Origin: Nocardia vermiculata NBRC 100427
GTDB taxonomy: Bacteria; Actinomycetota; Actinomycetes; Mycobacteriales; Mycobacteriaceae
Length of the DNA stretch: 64,000 nucleotides
NCBI RefSeq assembly: GCF_001613265.1
Contig: NZ_BDCA01000008.1
Span: forward strand, 62,001-126,000
Direction: 5' to 3'
Shown here: positions 29,659 through 41,088 of the stretch, piece after piece
Layout of the letters: each line of letters starts with the position of its first letter
Numbering within the stretch: position 1 is the first letter of the stretch
Notes under the pieces: generated by a model
What the model was told of the DNA's origin: nothing
The model's input: only the letters and a program-made list of their open reading frames with translations
Database searches by the model: none
Program-made: the position numbers and the translations under genes

Positions 29659-30472
29659 CAGGATTCGGAAGGCCGCTGTGCTCGGCAGTCCTATCGCCCA
29701 TTCCCGCTCGCCGCAGCTGCATCTGGCGGCCTACCGGGCGCTGGGACTGCCGTGGACATACGAACGTATCGAATGTACGGACGAGCAGTTGCCCGCCCTG
29801 GTCGACGGGCTCGACTCGGCTTGGGTGGGACTGTCGGTGACGATGCCGGGGAAGGTCGCCGCACTGCGGTACGCGGATCGGCGGACCGAACGTGCCGTAC
29901 TCGTCGGGTCCGCCAATACGCTGGTCCGCACCGACGACGGCTGGCGCGCCGATTGCACCGATGTGGACGGTGTGCGGGGCGCGCTGCAGACCGGCGGCGC
30001 CGAATCGGTGCGCCGGGCGGTCGTGCTCGGTGCGGGCGGAACGGCCCGCCCGGCACTGCTGGCGCTGTCGGAGCTGGGGGCCGAATCGATCACCGTCGTG
30101 GCGCGCGATTCCGGTCGGGCGGCCTCGACCCTGGCGCTGTCGCGGCAGCTCGGTATGACCACCGAATTCACCGATTTCGACGCTGTGCGGGTGCGCGCGG
30201 CCTGCCACGCTGCCGATGCCGTCGTCAGTACCGTGCCGGCGGCGGGTGCGGCCGTGGTGGCCGATGCGGTCGCAGCGGCGCCGGTGGTGCTCGACGCGAT
30301 CTACGATCCGTGGCCGACTCCGCTGGCGGTAGCCGTGCAGCGGGCGGGAAATACGGTGGTCAGCGGGCTGCAGATGTTGCTGAATCAGGCATACGGCCAG
30401 GTCGAACAGTTCACCGGCCGGACCGCGCCCCGGGCGGCGATGGCCGCCGCACTGGATTCGTCGGACTTGTAG
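29648..30472 (+). CDS. aroE: Shikimate dehydrogenase
   Basis: NADP-dependent reduction of 3-dehydroshikimate in chorismate synthesis. In 274 residues, the substrate site is GSPIAHSRSPQLHLAAY near residue 13 and the catalytic Lys lies in LSVTMPGKVAAL near 67. NTLVR and the Asp of DCTDVDGVRGAL follow near 106. The nucleotide-binding loop is LGAGGTARPAL near 127 and the C-terminal helix has LNQAYGQVEQFTG. The GTG start lies within mltG (11-base overlap), which shows translational coupling to the upstream genes. Confidence 0.95.
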   Translation: MADNRIRKAAVLGSPIAHSRSPQLHLAAYRALGLPWTYERIECTDEQLPALVDGLDSAWVGLSVTMPGKVAALRYADRRTERAVLVGSANTLVRTDDGWRADCTDVDGVRGALQTGGAESVRRAVVLGAGGTARPALLALSELGAESITVVARDSGRAASTLALSRQLGMTTEFTDFDAVRVRAACHAADAVVSTVPAAGAAVVADAVAAAPVVLDAIYDPWPTPLAVAVQRAGNTVVSGLQMLLNQAYGQVEQFTGRTAPRAAMAAALDSSDL

Positions 30473-30520
30473 AACCGGTTCCAGTTCGATGACATCACAA
30501 CACAGGCTAAGGTGATCGAC

Positions 30521-31003
30521 ATGAATTCGTGGTTGTTGCGCGCCATCGTTCTCGGTGCGCTGACCGTCGTACTGCGGGCGCTGCTCGGTTTCGGCATGAT
30601 CTACTGGCCGACGAACGGTTCCTGGATGCGCATCCTGTGCCTGGTGATCCTCTTGGTCGCCGGCGTGGCGTGGGGTCTGCTCGACGGTCGCAAGAATCGG
30701 CGGGCCAATCCGGACCCGGAACAGGGCGGTGCGGACCTCACCATGCGCTGGCTGAAAGCCGGTGTGGCGGGCGGCCTGGGCAGCGGTCTGGTCTCGTGGC
30801 TGGTGGATTTCGCGCCGAAGTTCGATCTCGGTGACAACGGGCTGTTGTTCGAGTTGACCGCTGGTGCGGCCTTCATCGTTCTGATGATCTTCATCCCGGC
30901 GATGATCGGGGTGGCGGTCGGCGGGTTCCTGGCCGGTCGGGAACGGCGGAAGTCCGACTCGTCGGATGCGTCGCTGCCGCCGGCCGCGGCGTCACCGGCC
31001 TGA
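30521..31003 (+). CDS. B-4DMT family membrane protein
   Basis: A 160-residue integral membrane protein with four predicted helices: WLLRAIVLGALTVVLRALLG, MRILCLVILLVAGVAWGLL, GVAGGLGSGLVSWLVDF and FIVLMIFIPAMIGVAVGGFL. A polar Ser/Ala/Pro tail follows. This matches the actinobacterial B-4DMT group (bacterial four-helix, DMT-like); the transported substrate is not known. I chose the ATG at 30521 with AAGG upstream; a GTG at 30512 in frame would add three residues. It is convergent with aroB, 65 bp away. Confidence 0.75.
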   Translation: MNSWLLRAIVLGALTVVLRALLGFGMIYWPTNGSWMRILCLVILLVAGVAWGLLDGRKNRRANPDPEQGGADLTMRWLKAGVAGGLGSGLVSWLVDFAPKFDLGDNGLLFELTAGAAFIVLMIFIPAMIGVAVGGFLAGRERRKSDSSDASLPPAAASPA

Positions 31004-31068
31004 ATTCGTCGAAGGGTTCCGGCGTTGTCCGGGCCGCAGGGTGATCCCGCGGCCCGGATTTCGCATTT

Positions 31069-33434
<2,366 letters not shown>

Positions 33435-33487
33435 GACGGCTGTCCCGGGCGCCCGACCCGGGCGGCGCCGCGCACGGGATCAGCCAT

Positions 33488-34708
33488 TCATGCCTCCGAG
33501 GCGACGGTGCCCGGGATATGTGGGCGGGTCTGGACCTGCTGCTGATAGCCGCGCAGGTTCGCCACGGTTTCCGGCAGCGAATCGCCGCCGAACTTGTCCA
33601 GCACCGCCTGCGCGACGACCAGCGCGACCATGGACTCGGCAACGACGCCGGCAGCGGGGACGGCGCAGACATCGGAGCGCTGGTGGATAGCCGAGGCCTG
33701 GTCGCCGCTGGCCATGTCCACGGTCGACAAGGCACGCGGGACCGTCGAAATCGGTTTCATCGCGGCGCGGACGCGCAGCGCCTCGCCGTTGGTCATACCA
33801 CCCTCGAGGCCGCCGGCGCGGTTGGTCGAACGCAGCACTCCGTCGGGACCGGGGCGCATCTCGTCATGAGCGGCACTGCCGCGGCGGCGGGCGGTTTCGA
33901 AACCGTCGCCGACCTCGACCCCCTTGATGGCCTGGATCCCCATCAGGGCGGCGGCGAGCCGGGCGTCGAGGCGCTGTTCACCGCTGACGAACGATCCGAG
34001 ACCCACCGGCAGACCCGTGACGACCACCTCGACGACGCCGCCGAGGGTGTCGCCGTCCTTCTTGGCGGCCTCGATCTCGGCGATCATCGCGGTTTCACCT
34101 TCGGGATCGAAGGCACGTACCGGGCTGGAATCGACGGCCTCGAGGTCTACGGCGGTGGGGACGAATCCCGCACGAGCGGTCGCGGTGCCGATCGAGACGA
34201 CATGGGAGACCACCTCGACACCGAGCGCCTGCCGCAGGAAATGGCGCGCCACCGTACCGGCCGCCACGCGGGCGGCGGTTTCCCGGGCGCTGGCCCGCTC
34301 GAGGACGTTGCGGGCATCGTCGAAGCCGTATTTGAGCATGCCCGAGTAGTCGGCGTGGCCGGGACGGGGGCGGGTCAGCGGGGCGTTACGGGCCAGGTCC
34401 GCCAGCTCCGCCTCGTCGACCGGATCGGCGGACATGACCTCGGTCCACTTCGGCCATTCGGAATTGGCGATCTCGATCGCCACGGGGCCACCCATGGTGC
34501 GGCCGTGCCGGATCCCGCCGATGACGGTGACCTTGTCGGCCTCGAACTTCATCCGGGCGCCGCGTCCGTACCCCAGCCGGCGGCGCGCGAGTTGCGCGGC
34601 GATATCGGCCGAGGTCACCTCGACACCGGCCACCATCCCCTCGACGATGGCGACAAGGGCGGGACCATGGGACTCTCCGGCAGTAATCCAGCGCAACACG
34701 TCTCCCAT
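33488..34708 (-). CDS. aroC: Chorismate synthase
   Basis: Converts EPSP to chorismate using reduced FMN. The 406-residue protein has the family N-terminus [20 protein letters not shown], the [17 protein letters not shown] segment, [17 protein letters not shown] and [15 protein letters not shown] (about 126-150), and the C-terminal [18 protein letters not shown]. It is first of the aroC-aroK-aroB set, with 53 bp to aroK and 67 bp downstream of the prepilin peptidase, so all four leftward genes may be one transcript. Confidence 0.97.
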   Translation of the reverse strand: MGDVLRWITAGESHGPALVAIVEGMVAGVEVTSADIAAQLARRRLGYGRGARMKFEADKVTVIGGIRHGRTMGGPVAIEIANSEWPKWTEVMSADPVDEAELADLARNAPLTRPRPGHADYSGMLKYGFDDARNVLERASARETAARVAAGTVARHFLRQALGVEVVSHVVSIGTATARAGFVPTAVDLEAVDSSPVRAFDPEGETAMIAEIEAAKKDGDTLGGVVEVVVTGLPVGLGSFVSGEQRLDARLAAALMGIQAIKGVEVGDGFETARRRGSAAHDEMRPGPDGVLRSTNRAGGLEGGMTNGEALRVRAAMKPISTVPRALSTVDMASGDQASAIHQRSDVCAVPAAGVVAESMVALVVAQAVLDKFGGDSLPETVANLRGYQQQVQTRPHIPGTVASEA

Positions 34709-34775
34709 CTTTCCACGTCACGACCTCTACTAGGACATCGGCATCCGGGTGGTTACCGGTGGGCCGCTCCCGCGG

Positions 34776-35288
34776 TCACACCGTGGGCCACAGTGCCGCA
34801 ACGGTAGCCAGGCACATCGCAGGCCCGTGTGGCACCGTGACCGGAGGTCCTCCGGTCCGGCGGCCGATCACGAGACCGGGGATGACGTGCCGGGTGCGCT
34901 CCGTGGCGCCGTGCGGCAGCAGACCGGTGAGTCGTGGGCCGAGCAGGGCGCCGGTCCCGGCGGCAGCGGTCAGTACCGGAGCGGCCAGCGCCGCCCACAC
35001 CCAGCTGTGCGCACCACCGCATGCGGCCGCGGCGCCGGTGCCGAGCGCCAGTTTCACGTCGCCACCACCGCAAGCCGGCGGGCTGATCAGATGAACGGCG
35101 AGATAGGGCCCGGCGAGCAGTAGTGCCCCGGCCGCGGCGACCAGCCCGTGCCCCTCGACCGCGGCGAGCACGACGACGACCAGAGCGCCGGGCAGGGTGA
35201 GCGCATCGGGGAGCCGCCGGGTCCGGATATCGATGATGCTCAGCACCGCGCTCCAGATGATCAGCGCGAACAGGCCGGGTGCGTTCAT
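34776..35288 (-). CDS. Minimal A24 prepilin peptidase-like aspartyl protease
   Basis: A 170-residue multi-helix membrane protein of the type IV prepilin peptidase family (position as pilD-like Rv2551c). The two catalytic Asp motifs are present: IIDIRTRRLPDALTLPG near residue 16 and GGGDVKLALG near 74. The N-terminal methyltransferase domain of full-length PilD is absent, as in other actinobacterial versions. No pilin or pilus-assembly gene is in the window, so the substrate is unknown. The ATG at 35288 gives the proper start to helix 1; the open frame beyond is not coding-like. Confidence 0.82.
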   Translation of the reverse strand: MNAPGLFALIIWSAVLSIIDIRTRRLPDALTLPGALVVVVLAAVEGHGLVAAAGALLLAGPYLAVHLISPPACGGGDVKLALGTGAAAACGGAHSWVWAALAAPVLTAAAGTGALLGPRLTGLLPHGATERTRHVIPGLVIGRRTGGPPVTVPHGPAMCLATVAALWPTV

Positions 35289-35345
35289 GGCATCGATCGT
35301 CGCCCGGTGCCGGTGCCGGGCGCCGCCTGCCGGCACGAAATGTGG

Positions 35346-35362
35346 ACAACCGCAACGGTTGT
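35346..35362. promoter_or_regulatory. Palindrome in the prepilin peptidase/pepQ divergent promoter
   Basis: ACAACCG and CGGTTGT are exact 7-bp inverted arms (35346-35352, 35356-35362) around CAA. The site is 57 bp upstream of the prepilin peptidase start and ~100 bp upstream of pepQ. It is a candidate operator; the regulator is unknown. Confidence 0.35.
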
Positions 35363-35462
35363 GAACAGGCGGCAGTTGGCATTGCCGTGACCGGGGAGCA
35401 GCGCGGCCCGGGTGCCCGGTGACCTGACGACGGCGCGACACCGTAGCGGTAGCGTGGGGCAC

Positions 35463-36629
35463 ATGTCTGCTGTTGACGGTTCCGGTCGCCCCGACCACGC
35501 GGCGCGCCGGGCAGGGTTACGAGACCTGCTGGTGGAGAACGGGCTCGATGCCCTGCTGGTCACCGATCTGGTGAACATTCGCTACCTGACCGGGTTCACC
35601 GGGTCGAATGCCGCCCTGCTGGTGCACTCCTGGGACGGCAGCCAGGTCGACGAGGAGCGGGCCGGGCAGCCCGCGGCGGAGGATCCGCCGGAGCGCACGG
35701 TCATCTGCACCGACGGCCGGTACATCACGCAGGTCGGGGAGCAGGTGCCGGATCTACGCGCGGAGATTGCGCGGGCCAGTGCCCGGCGGCTGGTCGAACT
35801 CGCCGGGGAATGGCAACTCGGCCGGGTCGGTTTCGAGAGCCATATCGTCACGGTGGACCAGCAGCGCGGCTTCGTCGAACAGGGCAGCGGGCTCGAATTC
35901 GTTCCCACCCCGGGCCTGGTCGAACAGCTACGCACCGTCAAGGACGAATACGAGATCGGACGGCTACGTGCCGCCTGTGCCGCGGCCGACTCCGCGTTGG
36001 CGACGTTGCTCGACCGTGGCGGTCTGCGTCCGGGACGCACCGAGCGTCAGGTGGCGCGGGAGTTGGAATGGCTCATGTTCGAACACGGCGCCGACGCGAT
36101 CTCCTTCGAGACGATCGTCGCCGCGGGCGCCAATTCGGCGGTGCCGCACCATCGTCCGACGGGGGCCGTGCTGGCGGCCGGCGATTTCGTGAAACTCGAT
36201 TTCGGCGCGACGGTGGACGGCTACCACTCCGATATGACCCGTACGATGGTCCTCGGCGAACCGTCGGATTGGCAGCGCGAGATCTACCAGCTCGTCTACG
36301 AGGCGCAGCGTGCCGGTCGTGAGGCGTTGGCGCCGGGAGTGGCCTATGCGGCGGTCGATGCGGCGGCGCGGTCGGTCATCGAAGCCGCCGGGTACGGAGA
36401 TCTGTTCGTGCACGGCCTCGGGCACGGCGTCGGGCTGCAGATCCATGAAGCGCCTCCGGTAGCCAAATCGGCGACCGGTACACTGCTCGATGGCGTGGCG
36501 GTGACCGTCGAGCCAGGTGTGTATTTCCCCGGCCGCGGTGGAGTTCGCATCGAGGACACGCTCGTGGTTCGCGCGGGGGAGCCGGAGCTGCTCACCCACA
36601 CCAGCAAAGACCTCACCGTGGTCGACTGA
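35463..36629 (+). CDS. pepQ: Xaa-Pro aminopeptidase / prolidase family metallopeptidase
   Basis: M24-family metallopeptidase of 388 residues. An N-terminal creatinase-like domain contains DALLVTDLVNIRYLTGFTGS. The pita-bread catalytic domain carries all five metal ligands: Asp and Asp in KLDFGATVDGYHSDMTRT (about residues 244-261), His in HGLGHGVGL near 318, Glu in VTVEPGVY near 350 and Glu in RIEDTLVV near 363. It cleaves X-Pro bonds in peptides. I chose the ATG at 35463; the frame is open to 35412. It lies upstream of efp as in mycobacteria. Confidence 0.93.
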   Translation: MSAVDGSGRPDHAARRAGLRDLLVENGLDALLVTDLVNIRYLTGFTGSNAALLVHSWDGSQVDEERAGQPAAEDPPERTVICTDGRYITQVGEQVPDLRAEIARASARRLVELAGEWQLGRVGFESHIVTVDQQRGFVEQGSGLEFVPTPGLVEQLRTVKDEYEIGRLRAACAAADSALATLLDRGGLRPGRTERQVARELEWLMFEHGADAISFETIVAAGANSAVPHHRPTGAVLAAGDFVKLDFGATVDGYHSDMTRTMVLGEPSDWQREIYQLVYEAQRAGREALAPGVAYAAVDAAARSVIEAAGYGDLFVHGLGHGVGLQIHEAPPVAKSATGTLLDGVAVTVEPGVYFPGRGGVRIEDTLVVRAGEPELLTHTSKDLTVVD

Positions 36630-36713
36630 CCTCGGTTGCCGAATTCGGTGGGCCCCGCACGGGCGCCGACCTGTACAGACGTCGAACAGTACTAACAAGG
36701 AGATCCGAGGACA

Positions 36714-37277
36714 GTGGCGGACACCAGCGACTTCAAGAACGGCCTCGTGCTGAAGATCGACGGTCAGCTTCAGCAGATCGTCGAATTCCAGCACGTCAAG
36801 CCGGGCAAAGGCCCCGCATTCGTGCGGACCAAGCTGAAGAACGTGCTGTCCGGCAAGGTGGTCGACAAGACGTTCAACGCCGGTGTGAAGGTCGAGACCG
36901 CCACCGTCGACCGTCGCGATATGACCTACCTGTACCACGACGGCTCGGACTACATCTTCATGGACAGCCAGACCTTCGATCAGATCGGCATTCCCGAACA
37001 GACCGTCGGCAAAGGCGCCGGGTTCCTGCTGGAGAACATGACCGTGCAGGTCGCCACGCACGAGGATGCGCCGCTGTACGTGGAACTTCCGGTCACCGTC
37101 GAGCTCGAGGTCACCCACACCGAGCCGGGGCTGCAGGGAGACCGCTCCAGTGCCGGCACCAAGCCCGCGACGGTGGAGACCGGTGCCGAGGTACAGGTGC
37201 CGCTGTTCATCAACGTCGGGGACAAGCTGAAGATCGATTCGCGCGACGGCGGCTATCTGGGCCGGGTAAACAGCTGA
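36714..37277 (+). CDS. efp: Translation elongation factor P
   Basis: Relieves ribosome stalling at polyproline stretches, which are frequent in proteins of this window. The 187 residues form three beta-barrel domains. The domain I tip reads [17 protein letters not shown] (about residues 27-43), with the conserved Lys of PGKGPA; whether it is modified cannot be seen. The C-terminal domain has [20 protein letters not shown]. The GTG start follows an AAGGAGATCCGAGGA region holding two Shine-Dalgarno-like cores. Confidence 0.97.
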   Translation: MADTSDFKNGLVLKIDGQLQQIVEFQHVKPGKGPAFVRTKLKNVLSGKVVDKTFNAGVKVETATVDRRDMTYLYHDGSDYIFMDSQTFDQIGIPEQTVGKGAGFLLENMTVQVATHEDAPLYVELPVTVELEVTHTEPGLQGDRSSAGTKPATVETGAEVQVPLFINVGDKLKIDSRDGGYLGRVNS

Positions 37278-37304
37278 TTCGCCGCCGACACTCCGAACGG
37301 GATA

Positions 37305-37814
37305 ATGGTGATCGTGGCTGATCAGCCCGTGGACAAGAAGTCCACCCACAAGAAACTCGGTGCCCGGCACAAGGCCCGCCGCCGGGCCGTGGACCTGCTG
37401 TTCGAGGCGGAGGCCCGCGATATCGATCCGGCGGATCTGATCTCGGAACGCCTGGATCTGGTCGGTCGCGACGATCAGGTTGCGCCGGTCAACCCGTACA
37501 CCCGGGTCCTGGTCGAAGGGGTGGCCGACGACCTCGATCGGGTCGACGGCACCATCGCGTCCTATCTGCAGGATTGGACGCTCGACCGCCTGCCCGCGGT
37601 GGATCGTGCGATTCTCCGGGTGGCGGTATGGGAACTGTTCCACGCCAACGAGGTTCCGCCCGTGGTCGCGGTGGACGAAGCGGTGGAGCTGGCGAAGGAA
37701 CTGTCGACCGACGATTCGCCCGGCTTCATCAACGGGGTGCTGGGCCGGATCGTCTCGCTCGCCGATCAGGTGCGCGCTGCCGCGGCGGCGACCCGGCACG
37801 ACAGCGGCGAATGA
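37305..37814 (+). CDS. nusB: Transcription antitermination factor NusB
   Basis: RNA-binding partner of NusE (S10) in rRNA antitermination, 169 residues, all helical. The basic N-terminus [21 protein letters not shown] is the RNA-binding helix. The core includes [18 protein letters not shown] (about residues 93-110), then [17 protein letters not shown] and [13 protein letters not shown]. Starts at ATG 37305 or GTG 37314 are both possible. It ends in an ATGA overlap with the next gene and is 27 bp from efp, so it is probably co-transcribed. Confidence 0.95.
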   Translation: MVIVADQPVDKKSTHKKLGARHKARRRAVDLLFEAEARDIDPADLISERLDLVGRDDQVAPVNPYTRVLVEGVADDLDRVDGTIASYLQDWTLDRLPAVDRAILRVAVWELFHANEVPPVVAVDEAVELAKELSTDDSPGFINGVLGRIVSLADQVRAAAAATRHDSGE

Positions 37815-38071
37815 TGGTCAAGTACCTGGTGCTCGCGATGCGCACGCCGTCCTGGTCGGATGCGGTGATCGAACCGCACCGGGAATGGCTGGCCGACGTG
37901 CGATCGCGAGGGCAGCTCGACTGCACCGGGCGATTCCCGGACGGCAGCGGCGGCGCCTACGTGGTACTGGCGGAGAGTCTCGCGGCGGCAAGGGATCTGG
38001 TGTTCACCGATCCGATCCACACCGCGGGGGCCTCGGAGCTGACGGTGTACGAGTGGGAGATCACCGGCTGA
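37811..38071 (+). CDS. YciI-family small protein
   Basis: An 86-residue ferredoxin-like fold protein of the YCII group: [14 protein letters not shown] at the N-terminus, [15 protein letters not shown], and the family C-terminal pattern [21 protein letters not shown], in which DP and H are usual active-site candidates. The biochemical role is not established. Two adjacent in-frame ATGs (37811, 37814) exist; the first overlaps the nusB stop. Its 3' end overlaps the convergent dehydrogenase gene by 11 bases. Confidence 0.8.
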   Translation: MMVKYLVLAMRTPSWSDAVIEPHREWLADVRSRGQLDCTGRFPDGSGGAYVVLAESLAAARDLVFTDPIHTAGASELTVYEWEITG

Positions 38072-39053
38072 AGCCGGCGCTGTCGGTGGCAGTAGGCCGC
38101 AGCACGATGGTGCCCAATGTCGCCCGCTGGTCGACGAGCCGGTGCGCCTCGGTGGCCCGGTCCAGCGGGAGCACCCGATCGATCAGCACTGTCACCGCCC
38201 CGGTCGCCGCCAGCTCGAGGGCCCGCGCTCGCCGCTCGGCGACCGCGGCCAGCCAATCGGGTCCGGGGCATCCGGTGAAACTCAGGCCGCGCATGATCAG
38301 ATCCATCGTCGTCACCTGCGCGGGAGCCCCGGACAGCCACCCGTAGCCGAGCATCCGGCCGCGCAGTGGAGTCATCACGTCGAGGAGCGCTGCCGCGCTC
38401 GGACCGCCGACGGCGTCGAACACGAGGTCGACCGTGTCGGTGCCGAGGAGGTCCCGCAGCCGCTGCGGCCAGTCCGGATCGCGATGATCGATCACCTCGT
38501 CCGCGCCGAGTTCGCGCGCCCGCTCCGTTTTGTCCTGCCCGCCGGCCGTGGCGATGACGGTGCCGGCGCCGTGACGGCGGGCGAGCTGGGTCAGATATCC
38601 GCCGACGCCGGTCGCCGCGGCCTCGACCAGTACCGTTTCGGCGCTGGATGCGGCGGCCGCATCCAGCAGGGTCAGCGCGACCGAGCAGCTCATCGCCACG
38701 GCGGCAGCATTCTCGGGATCGAGCCCGTCCGGTACCGGGACTGCGGAATCCGCGGGTGCGCAGACCCATTCGGCCCAGGTGCCCGTTCCGGCTACCAGCA
38801 CGCGCTGTCCGCGCAAACGGGGGTCGGCGCCTGCGCCGACTTCGGCGACCACTCCGACCGCTTGGATGCCGAAGATCTGTGGCGAGGTCGCCGGCGCGGG
38901 GTAGACACCCGCGCGAATCAAGGTTTCCGGATAGAGCACCGGTACGGCCTCCGTGCGAAGCAGTATTTCGCCACGTTGTGGGCGTGGACGGGCCACGTCG
39001 CGAACCTGGAGCACCTCGGGCCCACCAGTCCCGGACATTACGATTGCCTGCAT
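38061..39053 (-). CDS. Quinone oxidoreductase-like MDR dehydrogenase
   Basis: A 330-residue medium-chain reductase. An N-terminal GroES-like domain (QAIVMSGTGGPEVLQVRDVA) is followed by a Rossmann domain with the NADPH loop EAAATGVGGYLTQLARRHGA near residue 143, and DLVFDAVGG near 207. Zinc ligands typical of alcohol dehydrogenases are not evident, so the quinone-reductase branch fits best. The ATG at 39053 is chosen; a TTG further upstream would lie inside the operator. It is divergent from a TetR regulator with a shared inverted repeat, so repression by that TetR is likely. Confidence 0.85.
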   Translation of the reverse strand: MQAIVMSGTGGPEVLQVRDVARPRPQRGEILLRTEAVPVLYPETLIRAGVYPAPATSPQIFGIQAVGVVAEVGAGADPRLRGQRVLVAGTGTWAEWVCAPADSAVPVPDGLDPENAAAVAMSCSVALTLLDAAAASSAETVLVEAAATGVGGYLTQLARRHGAGTVIATAGGQDKTERARELGADEVIDHRDPDWPQRLRDLLGTDTVDLVFDAVGGPSAAALLDVMTPLRGRMLGYGWLSGAPAQVTTMDLIMRGLSFTGCPGPDWLAAVAERRARALELAATGAVTVLIDRVLPLDRATEAHRLVDQRATLGTIVLRPTATDSAGFSR

Positions 39054-39064
39054 AGTAACCCCAT

Positions 39065-39117
39065 AAGTTGACTGTAGGTCCAGTTGTTTCGGAAGAATAT
39101 GGACCAAGGGTCAACTT
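39065..39117. promoter_or_regulatory. Inverted-repeat operator between MDR dehydrogenase and TetR
   Basis: An 18-base element at 39065-39082 (AAGTTGAC-TGTA-GGTCCA) and its complement at 39100-39117 match at 15 of 18 positions, separated by 17 bases. The outer AAGTTGAC arms and inner GGTCCA arms are exact. It fills most of the 85-bp divergent intergenic region, as expected for a TetR autoregulatory site binding two dimers. Confidence 0.65.
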
Positions 39118-39138
39118 TGTCAACGGAAAGTGGCGGTG

Positions 39139-39717
39139 ATGGTCGTCGAGCAGCGAAAAGTCAGAGCAGACGCGGCGCGCAACCAGCGCGCGATCCTCGA
39201 CGCGACCCGCGCGCTGCTGGCCGAATACGGCGCCGAGGCGGTAACCATGGATCGAGTGGCCGCGGCGGCAGGTGTCGGCAAGGGGACGGTCTTTCACCGC
39301 TTCGGTAGCCGTGCCGGCCTGCTGCACGCCATGATCGCCGAACCGGCCGAGACGCTGCTGGTGGCCATCACCGACGGCCCACCGCCGCTGGGACCCGGGG
39401 CGCCCGCCCCGGACCGGCTGCTGGCCTTCTTCGATGCGATGGCGGCGATGATGGCCGACAATGTCGAACTGATGACCGCTGCCTATCGCACCGTCGCACC
39501 GCACCCGCGCACTGCCGAGTTCCACGAGGCCTGGTATGCCCATATCGCCGGATTACTGGGCGAGGTGCGACCGGATCTCGATGCTGTCGCCGTCGGTCGA
39601 CTGCTGCTGGGTCTGACCGCGAGCGAGTACGGCCGTGATCTGGTGCGAGCCGGGGAGGCCGGCCGCCTGCGCGACGCGGTGCGCGATGTGGTGCAGTCCG
39701 TCGTGAGAACTTCGTGA
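39139..39717 (+). CDS. TetR/AcrR family transcriptional regulator
   Basis: A 192-residue regulator. The N-terminal HTH reads NQRAILDATRALLAEYGAEA, then MDRVAAAAGVGKGTVFHRFG near residues 38-57. The C-terminal ligand domain is helical and unclassified. It is divergent from the MDR dehydrogenase across an inverted-repeat operator, so it probably represses itself and that gene; the inducer is unknown. I chose the ATG at 39139 because GGAAAG lies 8 bases upstream; a GTG at 39130 is the alternative. Confidence 0.88.
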   Translation: MVVEQRKVRADAARNQRAILDATRALLAEYGAEAVTMDRVAAAAGVGKGTVFHRFGSRAGLLHAMIAEPAETLLVAITDGPPPLGPGAPAPDRLLAFFDAMAAMMADNVELMTAAYRTVAPHPRTAEFHEAWYAHIAGLLGEVRPDLDAVAVGRLLLGLTASEYGRDLVRAGEAGRLRDAVRDVVQSVVRTS

Positions 39718-39720
39718 TGA

Positions 39721-39756
39721 GACGCGCCCCCGCGACCCGCTTCCCGGGGGTGCGTC
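39721..39756. terminator. Terminator between TetR gene and convergent permease gene
   Basis: Arms 39721-39732 and 39745-39756 pair over 12 positions, one of them G-U, with a 12-nt loop, directly after the TetR stop. Confidence 0.65.
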
Positions 39757-39786
39757 GGATCGAAAGGCGTGGTCCGCGTCGACGAT

Positions 39787-41034
39787 TCAGCTCGTGAGGA
39801 GTAGGCCGCAGACGGCTCCGGCGACAGCGACGACCGCCAGGACGAGCCCCGTCCCGACGAAACGCCCCGGCGGCACCCGCACCGAGTGCATCCGGCAGAA
39901 TTCGAGACACAGCAGGGTCGCCAGGGATGCCCAGGGGGTAACGATCGCTCCCGCGTTCGTGCCGATCAGTAACGCGAGCAACTGGTCTCGATGGCCGTCC
40001 GGGATCACCGCCTCACCGGCGGTGTACGCGGGCAGGTTGTTCGCGATATTCGACAGGCCCAGCCCGGCGCTGGCGGCACGGAAGGCGCCCTCGGCGCCGG
40101 GGTCGGTACCGATCAGCGCGGTTATCAGGTCGGAGAGCCCGAATCTGCTCACTGTCGGAAGCACGAGAAACAACCCGACCACGAAGACGAGTAGCTGCCA
40201 CGGGATCAATGACAGTCGCAGGGCGCCGCGGTCGAATATCGCGAAACTCGCCACCGCGAGGACGGCGGCCGCCGCGGCGGCGAACCCGATGCGGTCACCG
40301 GCGAACGGGATCGCCACGATGAACGCCGCGCACGCCCCGCCGGTGGTGTAGAACAACGTGCGCTCGCGCCGGCCGTGCAGTCGAATCGGGGCGGGGGGAA
40401 GGTAGTGATCGTGATCGCGGTGCCGACGCCGCCAGTACCACCACCACAGGCATGCCATCGTGGTGGCGAGCGAGATCAGTTGGGGTAGCCACATTCTGGC
40501 CGCGAAACCGGTTGCGTGCAGTCCGATCCGATCGGCGGCCAGCAGATTGGTCAGGTTGGAGACCGGTAGCAGCAGACTCGCGGTATTCGCCAGCCACAGG
40601 GTGGTCATCGCGAGGGGGAGCGCGGGGATGCGGGTGGGCCCGGCCAGAGCCAGCAGTACCGGTGTCAGCAGTACCGCGGTGGTGTCGAGGTTGAGCACCA
40701 TCGTGGTCAGTGCCGCGAAGCCGACGCAGCAGACGAACAGCGCCGGGTAGTTGCCGCGTCCCGCGATCGCGATCCGGTGGGCCAGTACATCGAAAACCTG
40801 GGCGCGCCGGGCGAGGTGGGCCAGCACGATCACGCTGCCCAGAAACAACAGCAGGGGGCCGATACGTCGCATATTGGCCTCGGCATCGGCGCGAGGCAGC
40901 CACCCGGTGACAACACACAGCACACCGACCACCAGAACAGCCACTCGGACCACGTTCAGCAGTCGCGGCGCTTCGGCTTCCTCCGGGCCCGTCGGCGGCT
41001 GTGCGCGCTCGGCATCTGCCGGGGAATCGGGCAT
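39787..41034 (-). CDS. ArsB/SLC13-type anion permease
   Basis: A 415-residue membrane protein with ten or more predicted helices. It carries the ion transporter superfamily signatures TMVLNLDTTAVLLTPVLLAL (about residues 112-131) and, in the second half, GLGLSNIANNLPAY plus LLIGTNAGAIVTPWASL. These resemble the ArsB/NhaD group that exports arsenite or exchanges ions. No arsR or arsC gene is adjacent, so arsenite specificity is unsupported. A disordered Pro/Glu N-terminus of ~25 residues precedes the first helix. Confidence 0.8.
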   Translation of the reverse strand: MPDSPADAERAQPPTGPEEAEAPRLLNVVRVAVLVVGVLCVVTGWLPRADAEANMRRIGPLLLFLGSVIVLAHLARRAQVFDVLAHRIAIAGRGNYPALFVCCVGFAALTTMVLNLDTTAVLLTPVLLALAGPTRIPALPLAMTTLWLANTASLLLPVSNLTNLLAADRIGLHATGFAARMWLPQLISLATTMACLWWWYWRRRHRDHDHYLPPAPIRLHGRRERTLFYTTGGACAAFIVAIPFAGDRIGFAAAAAAVLAVASFAIFDRGALRLSLIPWQLLVFVVGLFLVLPTVSRFGLSDLITALIGTDPGAEGAFRAASAGLGLSNIANNLPAYTAGEAVIPDGHRDQLLALLIGTNAGAIVTPWASLATLLCLEFCRMHSVRVPPGRFVGTGLVLAVVAVAGAVCGLLLTS

Positions 41035-41088
41035 GCGCTCATCATCGCACCGTGACAGGCCGCGACGGCACGGAGATCCGCCGGCCGG

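Noticed and set aside
38142..39071. 309-codon plus-strand frame over the MDR dehydrogenase
   Set aside because: The leftward frame has a full GroES/Rossmann layout and a plausible operator upstream; the plus-strand product has no motifs.
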